Notes: generated from the letters alone by a model not told the origin. A stretch of DNA of 64,000 nucleotides from Pantoea sp. A4 (GCF_000295955.2 NZ_ALXE01000001.1:62001-126000); one strand, 5' to 3'. Positions 39,925 to 51,184 are shown, counted from the stretch's first letter. A program made the numbers and translations.

Positions 39925-41958
39925 TTGAATATAACCTCAAATTACTCATCTGTCCTATATAGAACTGCTTCCGATCAGGTAGAGAGTGAAGTTTCTCCTG
40001 AAGATAATAACCGAATGACTGAGGGTAACTTTCACGGTGAGATTTTACCGCAGCCGCTGGCGAGGAAAGGTAAGGGTACAGCCGTTCAGGGAGTTCACTC
40101 GAAGATTTCATCCGCGAAGAATACCGGTGTTATAAATAAAAAAAACACAGTGTCGGGTTTGCAAGCAAACAAAAATTCAGGCAGGAGAAATATTAATTCA
40201 TTAGTGAATCGCCCCCCGGCTCAGAGTACCTCAATCAGTCAGGGGCTTTCTCATGGAACCGTTGGAGAACATCAGGAGGGGCATCATCATTCAATGGGGA
40301 AAATGAACAGGAAAAATATAGATCGTAAGAAAACCAGAGTTAAAAATAAAAGCGATGCGGATAATGAAAAGTATGTCAAAGTTAAGGAGGCTAATTATCG
40401 TTTCGGCACCTTATCAAAAATAAAAGAATCAAGAAACAAGATGGTTTACAGCGGGTTAAATCGTGGTTTAATAAATGAAACTAATATCTCCCTTTCGGGT
40501 GATGGCGATAGCATTGGTATCATCCCTTCATGTCTCTACTTTCATGATGTCGAAAAGGCCAGCCTGCAAATGAGCAAAATGAGGAAAATGCAGTTTAACC
40601 TTCCGTTTTGCGTCGAACAAAAGGCATGTGCAATATTTGAATATTTTTTCACTCAATCTTTATCGATAAACAATGATATGGTGTTGTCTCTTCCTGTCAG
40701 ACAAGAGTTACCTGATTATGCTCAACAGGTTGAACTTAATAAATTTAGGGGGATGGGACAGTTTCTTAAGGGTGATACTGGTCGAAATACAACCATCGGT
40801 CAAGACAGCATCTACTCTGTGCTAAATCTCGCAGTCCTGACAGAAAATAAAATAAAAGAAATGAAAATATATCCGGAAAATATCCTTTCGCCAGGATCGT
40901 TCAAAGTGATAAAAAACAATCAGCTGGACGGTAAGGATATGTTCTATTTTGCTTATTGCATACTAGCAGGTGATGTTTATACTGAAGTTAATGCTGATAT
41001 TGTTCCTATCAATGAGAATAAGGATGGGGAATTTAGTCTGACTGATAAAAAGACAGGGTACTCTTTTAAAGCCAAAGATTTAAACTCTCTGGTTGATGGT
41101 TTAAAGTTGTTAACTGGCTTAAGCCTTTCAGCAGGGAACCATAGTGAGTTAATAGCTAATTCGACCTCATTTGCAACGACAACCACAATGTTGTTTATGG
41201 AAAAGGAGTTGCTGATTGACGGTGAAGACAGTAACAGAGAAATCATTATCAATAAAAATATCAATGTTTTCTCTCCGGTGTATTTTCATCCGCATAATAG
41301 CCAGGAGTCATTGGTTCTGTATAAAAATACGTTTGCCATCAGAAATAATACTGTAATTTATGCATCACAAGATGGCGAAGGGGGGATAATAAACTTTCTA
41401 CCCGATGGCAACGAGCAATATAAAATTCATCTGGATTCGAACAGCAGTCAGCCTGGTGATCTGGAAAGTTTATTTATAGCCCGAGATTCTTATTCTTTGC
41501 AGGAGATATCATCACGACTAACTGAACATGGCATGCTGCAAGTTATAGATGATAAAAGCATTACAGGGTATAGCAACAGAACCTTTTTTGAGGTTTTAGC
41601 CGGTGAGACGGCATTAGTAGAAGAGGGGTTAAGTGTTGATTATAACAATTACTCATTACCCAGGCCGAAATACAACGCCTGTTTTTCTCTGATTAATAAT
41701 AGACTGGATGCTATCTCAGAAACCGGTGACTTTCACAGTTTGAATATCACAAGGGATATTTATAATCCTGGTTATTTCCAAATTTCCTCAGTTAACAGAA
41801 ATGAGGATGTGGTTTTCTTTCAGCGTATTGGGTTAGATAAAAATAGATATTATCAGCTTGTTGATATTGATGATGTTTTGTATGGAATGAAAATGATTAA
41901 AGTTCCTGATTTGGTTTTGGAAAGCGAAAATGATCAAGATAATGCGAATGTAATATAA
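39925..41958 (+). CDS. Unknown protein, member 3 of the four-paralog family
   Basis: 677 residues from a TTG at 39925. I prefer this start to the internal ATG at 40015 because MNITSNYSSVLYRTAS aligns with the N-termini of the genes before and after it. Residues 50-190 are Lys/Asn/Ser-rich, including a His run (HHH at 120-122). The core has PSCLYFHDVEKASLQM (201-216), FEYFF (238-242), LNKFRGM (271-277), SPGSFKVIK, and LTDKKTGYSFKAKDLNSLVDGLKLLTGL (372-399). FSPV at 449-452 precedes two C-terminal modules (about 464-541 and 582-660). There is no signal peptide. It follows the previous gene by 33 bases and precedes the next by 11. Function unknown. Confidence 0.78.
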   Translation: MNITSNYSSVLYRTASDQVESEVSPEDNNRMTEGNFHGEILPQPLARKGKGTAVQGVHSKISSAKNTGVINKKNTVSGLQANKNSGRRNINSLVNRPPAQSTSISQGLSHGTVGEHQEGHHHSMGKMNRKNIDRKKTRVKNKSDADNEKYVKVKEANYRFGTLSKIKESRNKMVYSGLNRGLINETNISLSGDGDSIGIIPSCLYFHDVEKASLQMSKMRKMQFNLPFCVEQKACAIFEYFFTQSLSINNDMVLSLPVRQELPDYAQQVELNKFRGMGQFLKGDTGRNTTIGQDSIYSVLNLAVLTENKIKEMKIYPENILSPGSFKVIKNNQLDGKDMFYFAYCILAGDVYTEVNADIVPINENKDGEFSLTDKKTGYSFKAKDLNSLVDGLKLLTGLSLSAGNHSELIANSTSFATTTTMLFMEKELLIDGEDSNREIIINKNINVFSPVYFHPHNSQESLVLYKNTFAIRNNTVIYASQDGEGGIINFLPDGNEQYKIHLDSNSSQPGDLESLFIARDSYSLQEISSRLTEHGMLQVIDDKSITGYSNRTFFEVLAGETALVEEGLSVDYNNYSLPRPKYNACFSLINNRLDAISETGDFHSLNITRDIYNPGYFQISSVNRNEDVVFFQRIGLDKNRYYQLVDIDDVLYGMKMIKVPDLVLESENDQDNANVI

Positions 41959-41969
41959 ATAGGAGTGTT

Positions 41970-44027
41970 ATGAAAATATCGTCATCATTTCTGGGATCCG
42001 GTCATTTGTCATTGGGGTTTTATTATTCAGGAGAGAGGTTAAATGAAAAAAACGTGGGTGAAGTTAAAGTTAATAAATTAGAGCGTGATTTTCCGCGAAC
42101 ATTCCATGCACACAGAGCCGAAGAGAATCTGAAAAATTATGACGCATGGCCATTTCCAGGGGCAGAGGCTAAAAAAGCCAGTAAAACCGTAGCAAGCGCT
42201 GCGAAAGTTAAAGCTCCAGTCGCCCAAAAACCGCTCAGTCGTCTACCTGAGCGTAGCATTTCGCGCCTACGTTTGCTGCAGCGTAGTCGTGCGAATCAAA
42301 AGAGCGTTGCCGTGGCGGGCCATGAGTCAGTAAACAGCAGTCCTGCTAAAAACAATGATAATAAAGAGGCTCTGATGTCAGGGCGTTCATTTAGCCGTGA
42401 CTCGGGTAACAGCAAACGTTTTTTACCGGATAGCCGAGTCACAACCACTGCCCAACCAAAATTAAATAGCGATATTATTACGCCTGTTAGTCAAAACAGC
42501 AGCTTGCCAGAATGGTTGGAATTCAACAACTCTTCATCTCAGCTACCAGAGTTAGATGGGAGGTTGACCAAAGAAAATCACCCTGTTACGTTTGCAGAAC
42601 CGAGTTGTCTACGGTTTCACAATGTAGAAACTTTGCAGTTGCAGATGAAAAAAATGAAATTTCATTCACCTGCTATCCGTATTTGTGTTCCTGCTAATAC
42701 AGTTCCCCTTTTTGAGTATTTATTCACTTACCCTTTGACTGACCTTGGGGGGAAGAACACCAATATCATGGCAAGCATGGTGGTAAATGAAATATTCCCA
42801 CTGGAATTTAAACGGGCTTCATTTAATAAGTTTCGTGGGTTAAATCAGATGATTAATAAAACATCGATGAATGTTGAGGCACTAGGTAGTGACAGAATAT
42901 GTTCATTAATCTCATTAGAGGTTCTACCCACCAGGAAACTTATTGATGAAAATATCCCCGGAAATGAGATTCTGGCACAAAACAGTTTTAAAATTATAAG
43001 GGTAAAGGAGTTAGATAATACGGACAGGTTATTCATCGCATTTTTTCGCTATCAGTCAATCGGTGATAATGCCATCAATGCTGGATTTCATGAAATAAAA
43101 AAACAGTGGAATCAGTTTATAATCAATGATAGTGAATCTGGGTTCAATTTTTTATCTGCCGACATTGAAGAATTCATTATCGGGCTGGAGCGTTTGACGG
43201 GACTATCGTTTCGCCCTGATGCGAATACGCTTCCGCGACTAGAAACGAGTCTGTCTTATTCGCAACAAGAGAGATCTGTTTTTACTGATGCAAGGCATAT
43301 CTTCATTCGCGAAGAGGCGGCCAAACGTTCCCGTCCGCCCTATGGACAAATTAAGATTGATAATTCGCTGAGCTTCTTATCTCCTGTGAAAATTGAAGCG
43401 GGTCCATGTGATAGCGCCCCTGTTCTGTATCGCAACTGCTATTTACTGGATGGTGACTGTTTGCGCTATGTTGATGACAGTGGCCGACCCGGCAGACTGG
43501 AATTTTTGCCGGTTGGAACCTCAGCAGATCGACAGCTGGTTTCACCTCCTTTTCCTGAGCAATCATTCCTTTTCCAGTTGGGAGCCACGGCAGGTAAAAA
43601 TTACCTGCTACCAGAGGTCATTGAACTTCTGAATGCTAAAAATATAACGCCGTTTGACTTGAATGGAAAATCGCCGCGTATTTTATATTCCCCAGGATTC
43701 TATATTGAAAGTAGCGAATCTAAACATGTTGATAATGATACTGAAACGGTCAGCCTTACGGGGCGAGAACATGTCAGTGTATGGTGCGGTTCCTGTTTTT
43801 CATTCCGGGATGGGGAATTACAGTTTAGCGACCACCGTGCCCGTGATGGCACATTAAAATTCGTAGCCGCTAAAGATAAATTACAGGTTGCTTCGCAGAA
43901 TAGTATCGAGGCTTTACGCTTCGCGCGGGATTTTGGTTTGAAGAGCAATAGCACTTATAGTCTGAATGAAATTCAGGATAGGCTGTATGCGCGAGGGATG
44001 GTACAGGTTCCGCATGAGATTGTATGA
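41970..44027 (+). CDS. Unknown protein, member 4 of the four-paralog family
   Basis: 685 residues; the start has a good RBS (AGGAG, 5 bases before the ATG). The N-terminal 110 residues share FPRT, WPFPGA, AAKVK, LSR and ERSISR with member 1, and KEALMSGRS (133-141) with the RESLMSTRS of member 2. The core has PSCLRFHNVETLQLQM (211-226), FEYLF, FNKFRGL (285-291), LAQNSFKII (335-343), and SGFNFLSADIEEFIIGLERLTGL (390-412). FLSPV (469-473) precedes two modules (about 485-562 and 604-681), with VLYRNCYLLDGDCLRYVDDSGRPGRLEF in the first and SCFSFRDGELQFSDHRARDGTLKF in the second. Less AT-rich at its 5' end than its relatives. It converges on pta; a hairpin lies between. Function unknown. Confidence 0.82.
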   Translation: MKISSSFLGSGHLSLGFYYSGERLNEKNVGEVKVNKLERDFPRTFHAHRAEENLKNYDAWPFPGAEAKKASKTVASAAKVKAPVAQKPLSRLPERSISRLRLLQRSRANQKSVAVAGHESVNSSPAKNNDNKEALMSGRSFSRDSGNSKRFLPDSRVTTTAQPKLNSDIITPVSQNSSLPEWLEFNNSSSQLPELDGRLTKENHPVTFAEPSCLRFHNVETLQLQMKKMKFHSPAIRICVPANTVPLFEYLFTYPLTDLGGKNTNIMASMVVNEIFPLEFKRASFNKFRGLNQMINKTSMNVEALGSDRICSLISLEVLPTRKLIDENIPGNEILAQNSFKIIRVKELDNTDRLFIAFFRYQSIGDNAINAGFHEIKKQWNQFIINDSESGFNFLSADIEEFIIGLERLTGLSFRPDANTLPRLETSLSYSQQERSVFTDARHIFIREEAAKRSRPPYGQIKIDNSLSFLSPVKIEAGPCDSAPVLYRNCYLLDGDCLRYVDDSGRPGRLEFLPVGTSADRQLVSPPFPEQSFLFQLGATAGKNYLLPEVIELLNAKNITPFDLNGKSPRILYSPGFYIESSESKHVDNDTETVSLTGREHVSVWCGSCFSFRDGELQFSDHRARDGTLKFVAAKDKLQVASQNSIEALRFARDFGLKSNSTYSLNEIQDRLYARGMVQVPHEIV

Positions 44028-44031
44028 AGAA

Positions 44032-44061
44032 ACCGGGATAATTCAACTGAGTTATCCCGGT
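44032..44061 (-). terminator. Hairpin terminator between the unknown operon and pta
   Basis: ACCGGGATAA (44032-44041) and TTATCCCGGT (44052-44061) are a perfect 10-bp inverted repeat. On the minus strand it is followed by TTCTTC, a modest U-tract, so it best serves pta. It could also stop the converging operon on the plus strand. Confidence 0.65.
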
Positions 44062-44068
44062 CAATGAG

Positions 44069-46222
44069 TTACACGCCAGCATCCTCAGCCTGTTGCGACT
44101 GAATGGCTGTTAACGCGATGGTATAGACAATGTCATCGACGAGTGCGCCGCGTGACAGATCGTTCACCGGTTTACGCATCCCCTGAAGCATCGGGCCGAT
44201 TGAGATAAGATCGGCTGAACGCTGTACTGCTTTGTAGGTGGTATTACCGGTATTCAAATCAGGGAAGATGAATACCGTGGCGCGTCCAGCAACCTGCGAA
44301 TTTGGCGCTTTAGATTTTGCCACATCTTCCATGATCGCCGCGTCATATTGCAGTGGGCCATCAATAACGAGGTCAGGGCGTTTTTCCTGCGCGATACGCG
44401 TAGCTTCACGCACTTTTTCCACGTCACTGCCTGCGCCGGAGTTACCCGTTGAGTAGGAGATCATCGCAACCCGTGGATCAATCCCGAATGCTTTCGCTGA
44501 ATCAGCCGACTGAATGGCGATTTCGGCCAGTTGCTCAGGATTAGGATCGGGGTTAATGGCGCAGTCACCATAGACCAGCACCTGCTCTGGCAGCAGCATG
44601 AAGAACACCGAAGACACCAGGGAGCTATTTGGCGCGGTCTTGATGAGCTGTAGCGGAGGACGAATGGTATTCGCGGTGGTATGAACCGCACCTGATACCA
44701 GACCATCCACTTCATTCCGTTCCAGCATCATGGTGCCGAGCATTACGTTGTCTTCCAACTGCTCCTCAGCCACCACTTCAGTCATGCCTTTGCTCTTGCG
44801 CAGCTCAACCAGACGCGCGACATAGTGCTGACGTACCTCTTCTGGGTTAACAATTTCGATGCCTTTGCCCAGTTCCACACCCTGCGCCGCAGCGACGCGC
44901 TGTATCTCTTCTGGATTACCCAGCAGGACGCAGGTCGCGATACCACGCTCAGCGCAGATCGAGGCAGCTTTGACCGTACGCGGCTCGTTGCCCTCTGGCA
45001 AAACGATACGCTTACCGGCCTTACGTGCCAGCTCTGTAAGCTGATATCGGAACGCGGGTGGTGAGAGGCGACGGCTACGCTCTGAAGTGGCGGTCAGCGA
45101 CTCAATCCATTCAGGACTAATAAAGCCGGCAACGTATTCCTGCACTTTCTCAATACGCTGTGTGTCGTCTGGCGGCACTTCAAGATTGAAACTCTGCAGG
45201 CTGAGGGAGGTCTGCCAGGTATTGGTATCGACCACAAATACCGGTAAACCAGTCTGGAAGGCACGCTCACACAAACGCGCAATATTGTCGTCAATGTCAT
45301 AACCACCCGTCAGGAGAATGGCACCGATCTCAATGCCGTTCATGGCGGCGAGGCATGCGGCAACAATAACGTCAGGACGGTCAGCCGAGGTGACCAGCAG
45401 TGAGCCTGGGCGGAACAGTTGCAACATATGCGGAATGCTGCGCGCGCAGAAAGTCACAGACTTGATACGGCGCGTATGAATCTCACCTTCGTTCACGATG
45501 CGTGCTTTCAGATGGTTGGCCATGTCGATCGCACGGGTGGCGATCAGATCAAAACTCCATGGCACACAGCCGAGCACCGGCAGCGGACTGTTAGCGAACA
45601 GCTGCTTAGGATCGATATTGGCCACGCTGGCCTTGTTTGATTCGTCGAAGATCTCCGACAGATCCGGACGTGTACGCCCCTGATCGTCTACGGGGGCATT
45701 CAACTTATTGATGATCACACCCGTGATGTTTTTATTCTTACGTCCGCCAAAACCACTTTGTGTCAGCTCAATACGCTCTTTCAACTGCGCGGGAGAATCG
45801 TTGCCCAGTGCGGTGACAAACACGATCTCTGCGTTGAGGGTTTTAGCGATTTCATAGTTCAGCGCGTTGGCAAACTGATGTTTGCGGGTAGGTACCAGGC
45901 CTTCAACCAACACGACTTCTGCATCTTTAGCATTTTCGTGATAGTTAGCAATGATCTCTTCCATCAAGACATCTTGCTGATTTGCACCCAGCAGGGACTC
46001 GACGCGCGAGATGCGGATCGGTTCGGCGGCTGGGATAGCGGAATTTTTTCGGATGATGCTGGTGGTCTGGTCCAGGCTGTCGTCGCCACTGCGTGGCTGT
46101 GCAACGGGTTTAAACACGCTGAGGCGCACGCCTTTGCGCTCCATCGCGCGAATTACACCAAGACTTACGCTGGTCAGGCCGACGCTGGTTCCGGTCGGAA
46201 TGAGCATAATTGTACGTGACAC
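44069..46222 (-). CDS. pta: Phosphate acetyltransferase Pta
   Basis: 717 residues on the minus strand, the long three-domain enterobacterial form. An N-terminal P-loop-like region ([22 protein letters not shown]) and a middle DRTGG-type domain precede the catalytic PTA domain from about residue 390 ([19 protein letters not shown] ... [20 protein letters not shown] ... [18 protein letters not shown]). It interconverts acetyl-CoA and acetyl phosphate. ackA lies immediately upstream (68-base gap), forming the acetate overflow pathway. Confidence 0.97.
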   Translation of the reverse strand: MSRTIMLIPTGTSVGLTSVSLGVIRAMERKGVRLSVFKPVAQPRSGDDSLDQTTSIIRKNSAIPAAEPIRISRVESLLGANQQDVLMEEIIANYHENAKDAEVVLVEGLVPTRKHQFANALNYEIAKTLNAEIVFVTALGNDSPAQLKERIELTQSGFGGRKNKNITGVIINKLNAPVDDQGRTRPDLSEIFDESNKASVANIDPKQLFANSPLPVLGCVPWSFDLIATRAIDMANHLKARIVNEGEIHTRRIKSVTFCARSIPHMLQLFRPGSLLVTSADRPDVIVAACLAAMNGIEIGAILLTGGYDIDDNIARLCERAFQTGLPVFVVDTNTWQTSLSLQSFNLEVPPDDTQRIEKVQEYVAGFISPEWIESLTATSERSRRLSPPAFRYQLTELARKAGKRIVLPEGNEPRTVKAASICAERGIATCVLLGNPEEIQRVAAAQGVELGKGIEIVNPEEVRQHYVARLVELRKSKGMTEVVAEEQLEDNVMLGTMMLERNEVDGLVSGAVHTTANTIRPPLQLIKTAPNSSLVSSVFFMLLPEQVLVYGDCAINPDPNPEQLAEIAIQSADSAKAFGIDPRVAMISYSTGNSGAGSDVEKVREATRIAQEKRPDLVIDGPLQYDAAIMEDVAKSKAPNSQVAGRATVFIFPDLNTGNTTYKAVQRSADLISIGPMLQGMRKPVNDLSRGALVDDIVYTIALTAIQSQQAEDAGV

Positions 46223-46290
46223 GGTTAACCTCTCCGGTTTTACAGGGTGTCAAAACAACACCGTCAGCCAGATGCTGACGGTATAGATAA

Positions 46291-47493
46291 TCAGGCGGTC
46301 AGGCGCGCGGCATCCTGTGCGATCACCAGCTCTTCATTGGTAGGGATCACTACCGCTGGACGCGTGCCGTCTGTATTGATAAACCCGGCTTTGCCAAAGC
46401 GCGCCGCCAGGTTACGGTCATGATCCACCTCAAAGCCCAGCAGCGCCAGTTTTTTCAACGCCAGTTCACGTACCAGTGCGGCGTTTTCGCCGATGCCACC
46501 GGTAAAGATCACGGCATCAAGACGACCATCCATCAGTGCTGCATAGCTGCCAATGTACTTCGCGAGGCGATGACAGAAGACGTCCATTGCGCGTTTGGCA
46601 TCTTCTTTCACGTTGTAGTTATCTTCGGCATAGCGGCAATCGCTGGTGACTTCGGTCAGGCCGAGCAGGCCGGACTCTTTGGTCAGCAGCTTATTGATAG
46701 CATCAACGGTCATGCCGAGCGTATCGTGCAGGAAGAAGATGATGGCCGGATCGATATCACCACTGCGGGTGCCCATGACCAAACCTTCCAGCGGCGTCAG
46801 GCCCATTGAGGTGTCGACACAGATACCGTTACGGATTGCGGCAACGGATGCACCGTTACCAAGATGGCAGGTGATGATATTCAGCGTGTCTACCGGCTTG
46901 TTCAGGAACTCAGCGGCTTGCTGAGTGACGTAGTAGTGGCTGGTGCCGTGTGCGCCATAGCGACGAATGCTGTGATCTTTATACAGTGAGTAGGGCAGGG
47001 CATAGAGATAAGACTCTTCCGGCATTGTCTGATGGAAAGCCGTATCGAAAACCGCGACATTTTTGTCGGCGAGCTGTGGGAAATTTTTCAGCGCTTCGTC
47101 TATACCGATGAGATGGGCAGGATTGTGCAACGGGGCGAAAGAGGAGGCATCTTTAATGCCCTGGATCACTTCAGGGGTGATCAGCACGGATTCCGTGTAT
47201 TTTTCGCCACCGTGTACGATGCGATGACCAATCGCAGCGATTTGTGCGGAAAGGTCTGGCTTTTGTGCCAGAATAGTTTTAACAATGAAGTGCAGTGCTT
47301 CACTGTGCGCAGCGCCAGCACCTAGCGGTGCTTCCTGCTTCTGGCCTTCCAGCTTCCATTTAATACGGGCTTCCGGGAGATGGAAGCACTCTGCCAGACC
47401 AGACAGATACTCGTCGCCACTCGCAGGATTGAGGATGGCAAACTTGAGTGATGAACTACCGCAGTTCAGAACCAGTACTAACTTACTCGACAT
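46291..47493 (-). CDS. ackA: Acetate kinase AckA
   Basis: 400 residues on the minus strand. It makes ATP and acetate from acetyl phosphate. The ASKHA-fold phosphate loop [14 protein letters not shown], the signature [18 protein letters not shown], and [14 protein letters not shown] are clear. It is transcribed before pta. The 333-base spacer to divergent yfbV (47494-47826) is AT-rich and contains the promoters of both; I see no gene or strong operator in it. Confidence 0.98.
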   Translation of the reverse strand: MSSKLVLVLNCGSSSLKFAILNPASGDEYLSGLAECFHLPEARIKWKLEGQKQEAPLGAGAAHSEALHFIVKTILAQKPDLSAQIAAIGHRIVHGGEKYTESVLITPEVIQGIKDASSFAPLHNPAHLIGIDEALKNFPQLADKNVAVFDTAFHQTMPEESYLYALPYSLYKDHSIRRYGAHGTSHYYVTQQAAEFLNKPVDTLNIITCHLGNGASVAAIRNGICVDTSMGLTPLEGLVMGTRSGDIDPAIIFFLHDTLGMTVDAINKLLTKESGLLGLTEVTSDCRYAEDNYNVKEDAKRAMDVFCHRLAKYIGSYAALMDGRLDAVIFTGGIGENAALVRELALKKLALLGFEVDHDRNLAARFGKAGFINTDGTRPAVVIPTNEELVIAQDAARLTA

Positions 47494-47826
47494 GGAAGTA
47501 CCTATTGATTAAGTGTGGCGAAAATTGGCGCAATCAGCCTAGCAGGGTAGAGCATGTGCGCAGTTAAAATAATGACGGACATCATGCGCCAGCGATTTTG
47601 CGGCGACAATGCAAAAAAATTTATAAATTTTACGTGAAATTTTGATTTGTGTTCTTGAGTACCCGCCTTCACGGTTTTTCTGGCAACTTTTGCCGAGTGA
47701 TTGTTAAAAAACTGCGACAGAATAGCGGGTGTTGCTGTTAAAAAGCAAAAATAATTGAAAGATGTCACGTAAAGTTGTGTAGCTGTAAAAACAGTTTATT
47801 TATTGTGGTTTTAGTTGAGGTATGTA

Positions 47827-48279
47827 ATGGCGAATGACTCCCGCACACACGGTTGGTTTCAAATTTTCCAGCGTGGACAACACTATATGAAGACCTGGCC
47901 GAACGATAAGCGCCTGGCTCCGGTGTTTCCCGAAAACCGGGTTATCACCGCTACGCGTTTTGCCGTTCGCTTCATGCCGCCGTTGGCGGTATTTGCCATG
48001 GCGTGGCAAATAGCTCTGGGTGGACAGCTTGGCCCGGCAGTAGCAACGGCGCTGTTTGCCTGTACTCTCCCGATGCAGGGACTCTGGTGGTTGGGTAAGC
48101 GCTCGGTAACACCATTGCCGCCAACACTGCTGAGTTGGTTCCATGAAGTGCGCGCTAAACTCGAACAGGCGGGACAGGCTATTGCCCCCGTGGAAGGAAA
48201 ACCGACCTATCAGGCGCTGGCCGATGTTTTGAAGCGAGCCTTTAAGCAGCTCGATCGTACTTTCCTCGACGACCTCTGA
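47827..48279 (+). CDS. yfbV: YfbV (UPF0208) inner-membrane protein
   Basis: 150 residues from the ATG at 47827, preceded by GAGG six bases upstream; a TTG at 47815 is rejected. Two hydrophobic segments lie about residues 44-90 ([19 protein letters not shown] and [20 protein letters not shown]). The rest matches E. coli YfbV closely, including [20 protein letters not shown]. YfbV has been linked to confinement of the MatP/Ter chromosome macrodomain. It is divergent from ackA and convergent with yfbR. Confidence 0.95.
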   Translation: MANDSRTHGWFQIFQRGQHYMKTWPNDKRLAPVFPENRVITATRFAVRFMPPLAVFAMAWQIALGGQLGPAVATALFACTLPMQGLWWLGKRSVTPLPPTLLSWFHEVRAKLEQAGQAIAPVEGKPTYQALADVLKRAFKQLDRTFLDDL

Positions 48280-48292
48280 AAGCCAGTCACCA

Positions 48293-48335
48293 TTCCCAGG
48301 CCTATGCTCCGCGTTTAGTGGGCCCGGCCTGGGAA
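48293..48335. terminator. Large inverted repeat between convergent yfbV and yfbR
   Basis: TTCCCAGGCC (48293-48302) and GGCCTGGGAA (48326-48335) are a perfect 10-bp pair around a 23-base loop. It lies between two convergent genes, so a bidirectional terminator role is likely, although no T-run is present. Confidence 0.5.
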
Positions 48336-48338
48336 CGA

Positions 48339-48938
48339 TTAGAGTGGGGTATCTTGCGAAATCTCATCCAGAGAGAGGCTAAAGCTTGGGATGAACACCT
48401 CCATAAAGTAGTCCATCTCAGGGGAGCGCCGCTCTTGCAGTGTTTTTTCCAACCGCGCTTTTGCCGTCAAAAATTCATTATTTCCCGCTGACAGCTCTTC
48501 AAGGCATTTCACATAAGCACAAAGAGCATCAGCCTGTTTGACTACGGCGTGCTCATCCCGACTGGCTTGATGTTCATCCAGTAATGGACTCCAGATATCC
48601 TGTAGCTCCTCGGGTAACATCTGAATGAGCTTCTTTTGGGCGATTTTTTCAATCTTTTTGTATTCGTGGGCGATTTGCGCGTTGTAATACTTCACCGGTG
48701 TGGGTAAATCACCGGTCAGCACTTCGCTGGCATCGTGATAGAGCGCCAACATTCCGATGCGATCGGCATTGACGTTGCCGGAGAATTTTTTGTTTTTAAT
48801 GACCGCCAGCGCATGGGCCACCATCGCGACCTGTAAGCTATGTTCTGAGACGTTTTCTGTGCGTACGTTACGCATTAGCGGCCAGCGGTTGATCAGTTTT
48901 AAGCGGGAGAGATTGGCAAAAAAGTGGCTTTGAATCAT
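48339..48938 (-). CDS. yfbR: 5'-deoxynucleotidase YfbR
   Basis: 199 residues on the minus strand. The HD-domain metal ligands appear in order: [18 protein letters not shown] (His), [14 protein letters not shown] (His-Asp) and [17 protein letters not shown] (distal Asp). It dephosphorylates deoxyribonucleoside 5'-monophosphates, used in dUMP supply and nucleotide salvage. Length equals the E. coli protein. It follows alaA on the same strand, with 66 bases between. Confidence 0.96.
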   Translation of the reverse strand: MIQSHFFANLSRLKLINRWPLMRNVRTENVSEHSLQVAMVAHALAVIKNKKFSGNVNADRIGMLALYHDASEVLTGDLPTPVKYYNAQIAHEYKKIEKIAQKKLIQMLPEELQDIWSPLLDEHQASRDEHAVVKQADALCAYVKCLEELSAGNNEFLTAKARLEKTLQERRSPEMDYFMEVFIPSFSLSLDEISQDTPL

Positions 48939-49004
48939 GCGTTATCCTGTGCGTAGTTGGGGAGGATCGACCTCCCCATAAACATGGCGAACTGGCGCAG
49001 GTGA

Positions 49005-50222
49005 CTACTGGCGATAACCTTCCAGGAAACGGCCAAATTTGCTGATCGCCATTTCCAGATCGTCAACACGTGGCAGCGTTACAATGCGCACATGATCTGG
49101 CCACGGCCAGTTAAATGCCGTGCCCTGTACCAGCAAGACCTTTTCCTGCAACAGGAAGTCTAGCACCATCTTCTGGTCATCCATCAGATTGAATTTCTTC
49201 GCATCAATGCGTGGGAACATATACAACGCACCCTGCGGTTTGACGCAACTGACGCCAGGAATTTCATTGATCAGTTCCCAGGCGCGCTGACGTTGCTCAT
49301 ACAGACGACCGCCAGGCACAATGAATTCACTGATGCTTTGATAGCCGCCAAGCGCGGTCTGAATGGCATGTTGCGCAGGAACATTGGCGCACAGGCGCAT
49401 TGAAGCCAGCATTTCTAAGCCTTCAATGTAACCTTTAGCATGTTTTTTCGGTCCGTTGAGTACCATCCAGCCTTGACGGAAACCGGCAACGCGATAAGTC
49501 TTTGACAGGCCATTAAAGGTGACGGTGAGCAGATCCGGTGCCAGTGCGGCAATGGAGTGGTGCTGTGCTTCGTCATACAGGATTTTGTCGTAGATCTCAT
49601 CGGCGAAGATAATCAGGTTGTGCTGGCGGGCGATCTCAACGATCTCCAGCAGCAGCTCTTTGCTGTATACCGCACCCGTTGGGTTATTCGGGTTGATAAT
49701 CACAATACCACGGGTACGTGGGGTGATTTTGCTGCGGATATCGTCAAGATCCGGGAACCAGCCAGCGGATTCATCGCACAGATAGTGCACGGCTTTTCCG
49801 CTGGAGAGCGACACGGCCGCCGTCCACAGAGGATAATCCGGTGCTGGCACCAGCATCTCATCACCGCTGTTGAGCAAGGCTTGCATCGCCTGCACAATCA
49901 ACTCTGAAACACCGTTGCCGATATAGATGTCTTCTACCGTCATGTCGCGCATTTCACGCGCCTGGTAGTGCTGCATGATCGCTTTACGTGCGGAATAGAG
50001 GCCTTTTGAATCGCAATATCCCTGTGCACTTGGCAGGTTACGGATGACATCGACCAGAATTTCATCGGGCGCTTCAAAACCAAATGGCGCAGGGTTGCCA
50101 ATATTGAGTTTGAGAACTTTATTGCCTTCTTCTTCCAGACGTTTTGCTTCTTTTAATACCGGACCACGAATATCGTAGCAGACGTTTTCCAGCTTACCTG
50201 ATTTATCTATTTGAAAATTCAT
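49005..50222 (-). CDS. alaA: Alanine transaminase AlaA
   Basis: 405 residues on the minus strand, PLP fold type I. The cofactor lysine is in FNGLSKTYRVAGFRQGWM. IINPNNPTGAVYS and IFADEIYDKILYD are aminotransferase landmarks. AlaA makes alanine from pyruvate and glutamate in E. coli (formerly YfbQ). A long spacer (50223-51184) separates it from divergent lrhA. Confidence 0.96.
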   Translation of the reverse strand: MNFQIDKSGKLENVCYDIRGPVLKEAKRLEEEGNKVLKLNIGNPAPFGFEAPDEILVDVIRNLPSAQGYCDSKGLYSARKAIMQHYQAREMRDMTVEDIYIGNGVSELIVQAMQALLNSGDEMLVPAPDYPLWTAAVSLSSGKAVHYLCDESAGWFPDLDDIRSKITPRTRGIVIINPNNPTGAVYSKELLLEIVEIARQHNLIIFADEIYDKILYDEAQHHSIAALAPDLLTVTFNGLSKTYRVAGFRQGWMVLNGPKKHAKGYIEGLEMLASMRLCANVPAQHAIQTALGGYQSISEFIVPGGRLYEQRQRAWELINEIPGVSCVKPQGALYMFPRIDAKKFNLMDDQKMVLDFLLQEKVLLVQGTAFNWPWPDHVRIVTLPRVDDLEMAISKFGRFLEGYRQ

Positions 50223-51184
50223 TCTTAATTCGCCTTACACATCATGTCTTGATACAGGCACAACACCGATCAGGACAATGTACTCTTCTGCATGCCACAA
50301 AAGAAGGGTAACGGGGTGTTTTATGCATTTCAGCCTGTTTTTTTGAAAAAAATGGATTATAATTTTATCTAAATGTGATTTTGTAAATTCATTATCTTTT
50401 TTTTGTCTTTTTTGGCGTTTTTTATACTTTTAGTGGCGTTGCAGTATTGTAAACGATTTTATCCGCAAGTTAACTCGCAAATTAAGTAGTTTTTCAAGGG
50501 TTTCCCCCGCTGAATACAGGTGTAAACTCTACGAAATAGTTAAGCATTTTTTTATAGATTACCGCTAAACGATGCTGCGTTTACGGGGGTTGCCATTATG
50601 TGCTTAAGCGTGCAGGTTTTCAGCCAAATCTCCCTGCGTTTACAGCCCTGAATATGGTAAACCTTGCCATACGGTTTAGTCGGCGTTTTTTCGCATTCAA
50701 GCCTGGTCTTGGTGTGTTTTCACGGTATTTAAGGTAAGGAGGGCTTAAAATCGGAACAGGGATGTGCCAGGATGTGCGAAAAATCACATTTGGTCAAAAT
50801 TTGCGATAATTGACGCAAAATAATTTCCATTTTCCGGGTAAAAATGATTAAGTATAATTTACTATTTGAAGTTGCTTATCGCTAACGGATAGCTTATCCG
50901 GAAGCGTTTTATATTGTCTCGTATGGTCATTTTTTTAAACGAGGCGCCAGGTAAATTCACAGCTCGCAGTCGATCGTTTTCGCGACGGCTTCAGAAGTTG
51001 TTCCTGCCTGTATTGCGGTTGTCCTCCGTTCTGGGACAATGTGCTCGTCGGTTTAACACCGGCAACTTGTTTAGTGCTCTCTTCGCGCAGCCAAAGAACA
51101 CCATAGCGACTTATCTCTTTGATAACTCGTGTAATAACACCAGGGTAGTAGTTTTTACAAATCTTATAAAGTGAAGAAAAAAAC
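50223..51184. promoter_or_regulatory. Long AT-rich alaA-lrhA spacer with probable lrhA leader
   Basis: 962 bases without a gene I can support. A perfect -10 TATAAT occurs at 50853-50858, with only a weak -35, giving a leader of about 320 bases for lrhA. E. coli lrhA likewise has an unusually long untranslated leader. A short open frame (50923-51174, 83 codons from ATG) lies within this leader, but its codon use and weak RBS give no support. Several short hairpins are visible, for example TAAACC/GGTTTA around 50660. Confidence 0.5.

Noticed and set aside
50914..51174. Possible 83-86 codon gene upstream of lrhA
   Set aside because: No convincing RBS, no recognisable sequence, and it lies in an AT-rich leader; kept only as a remark in the spacer entry.
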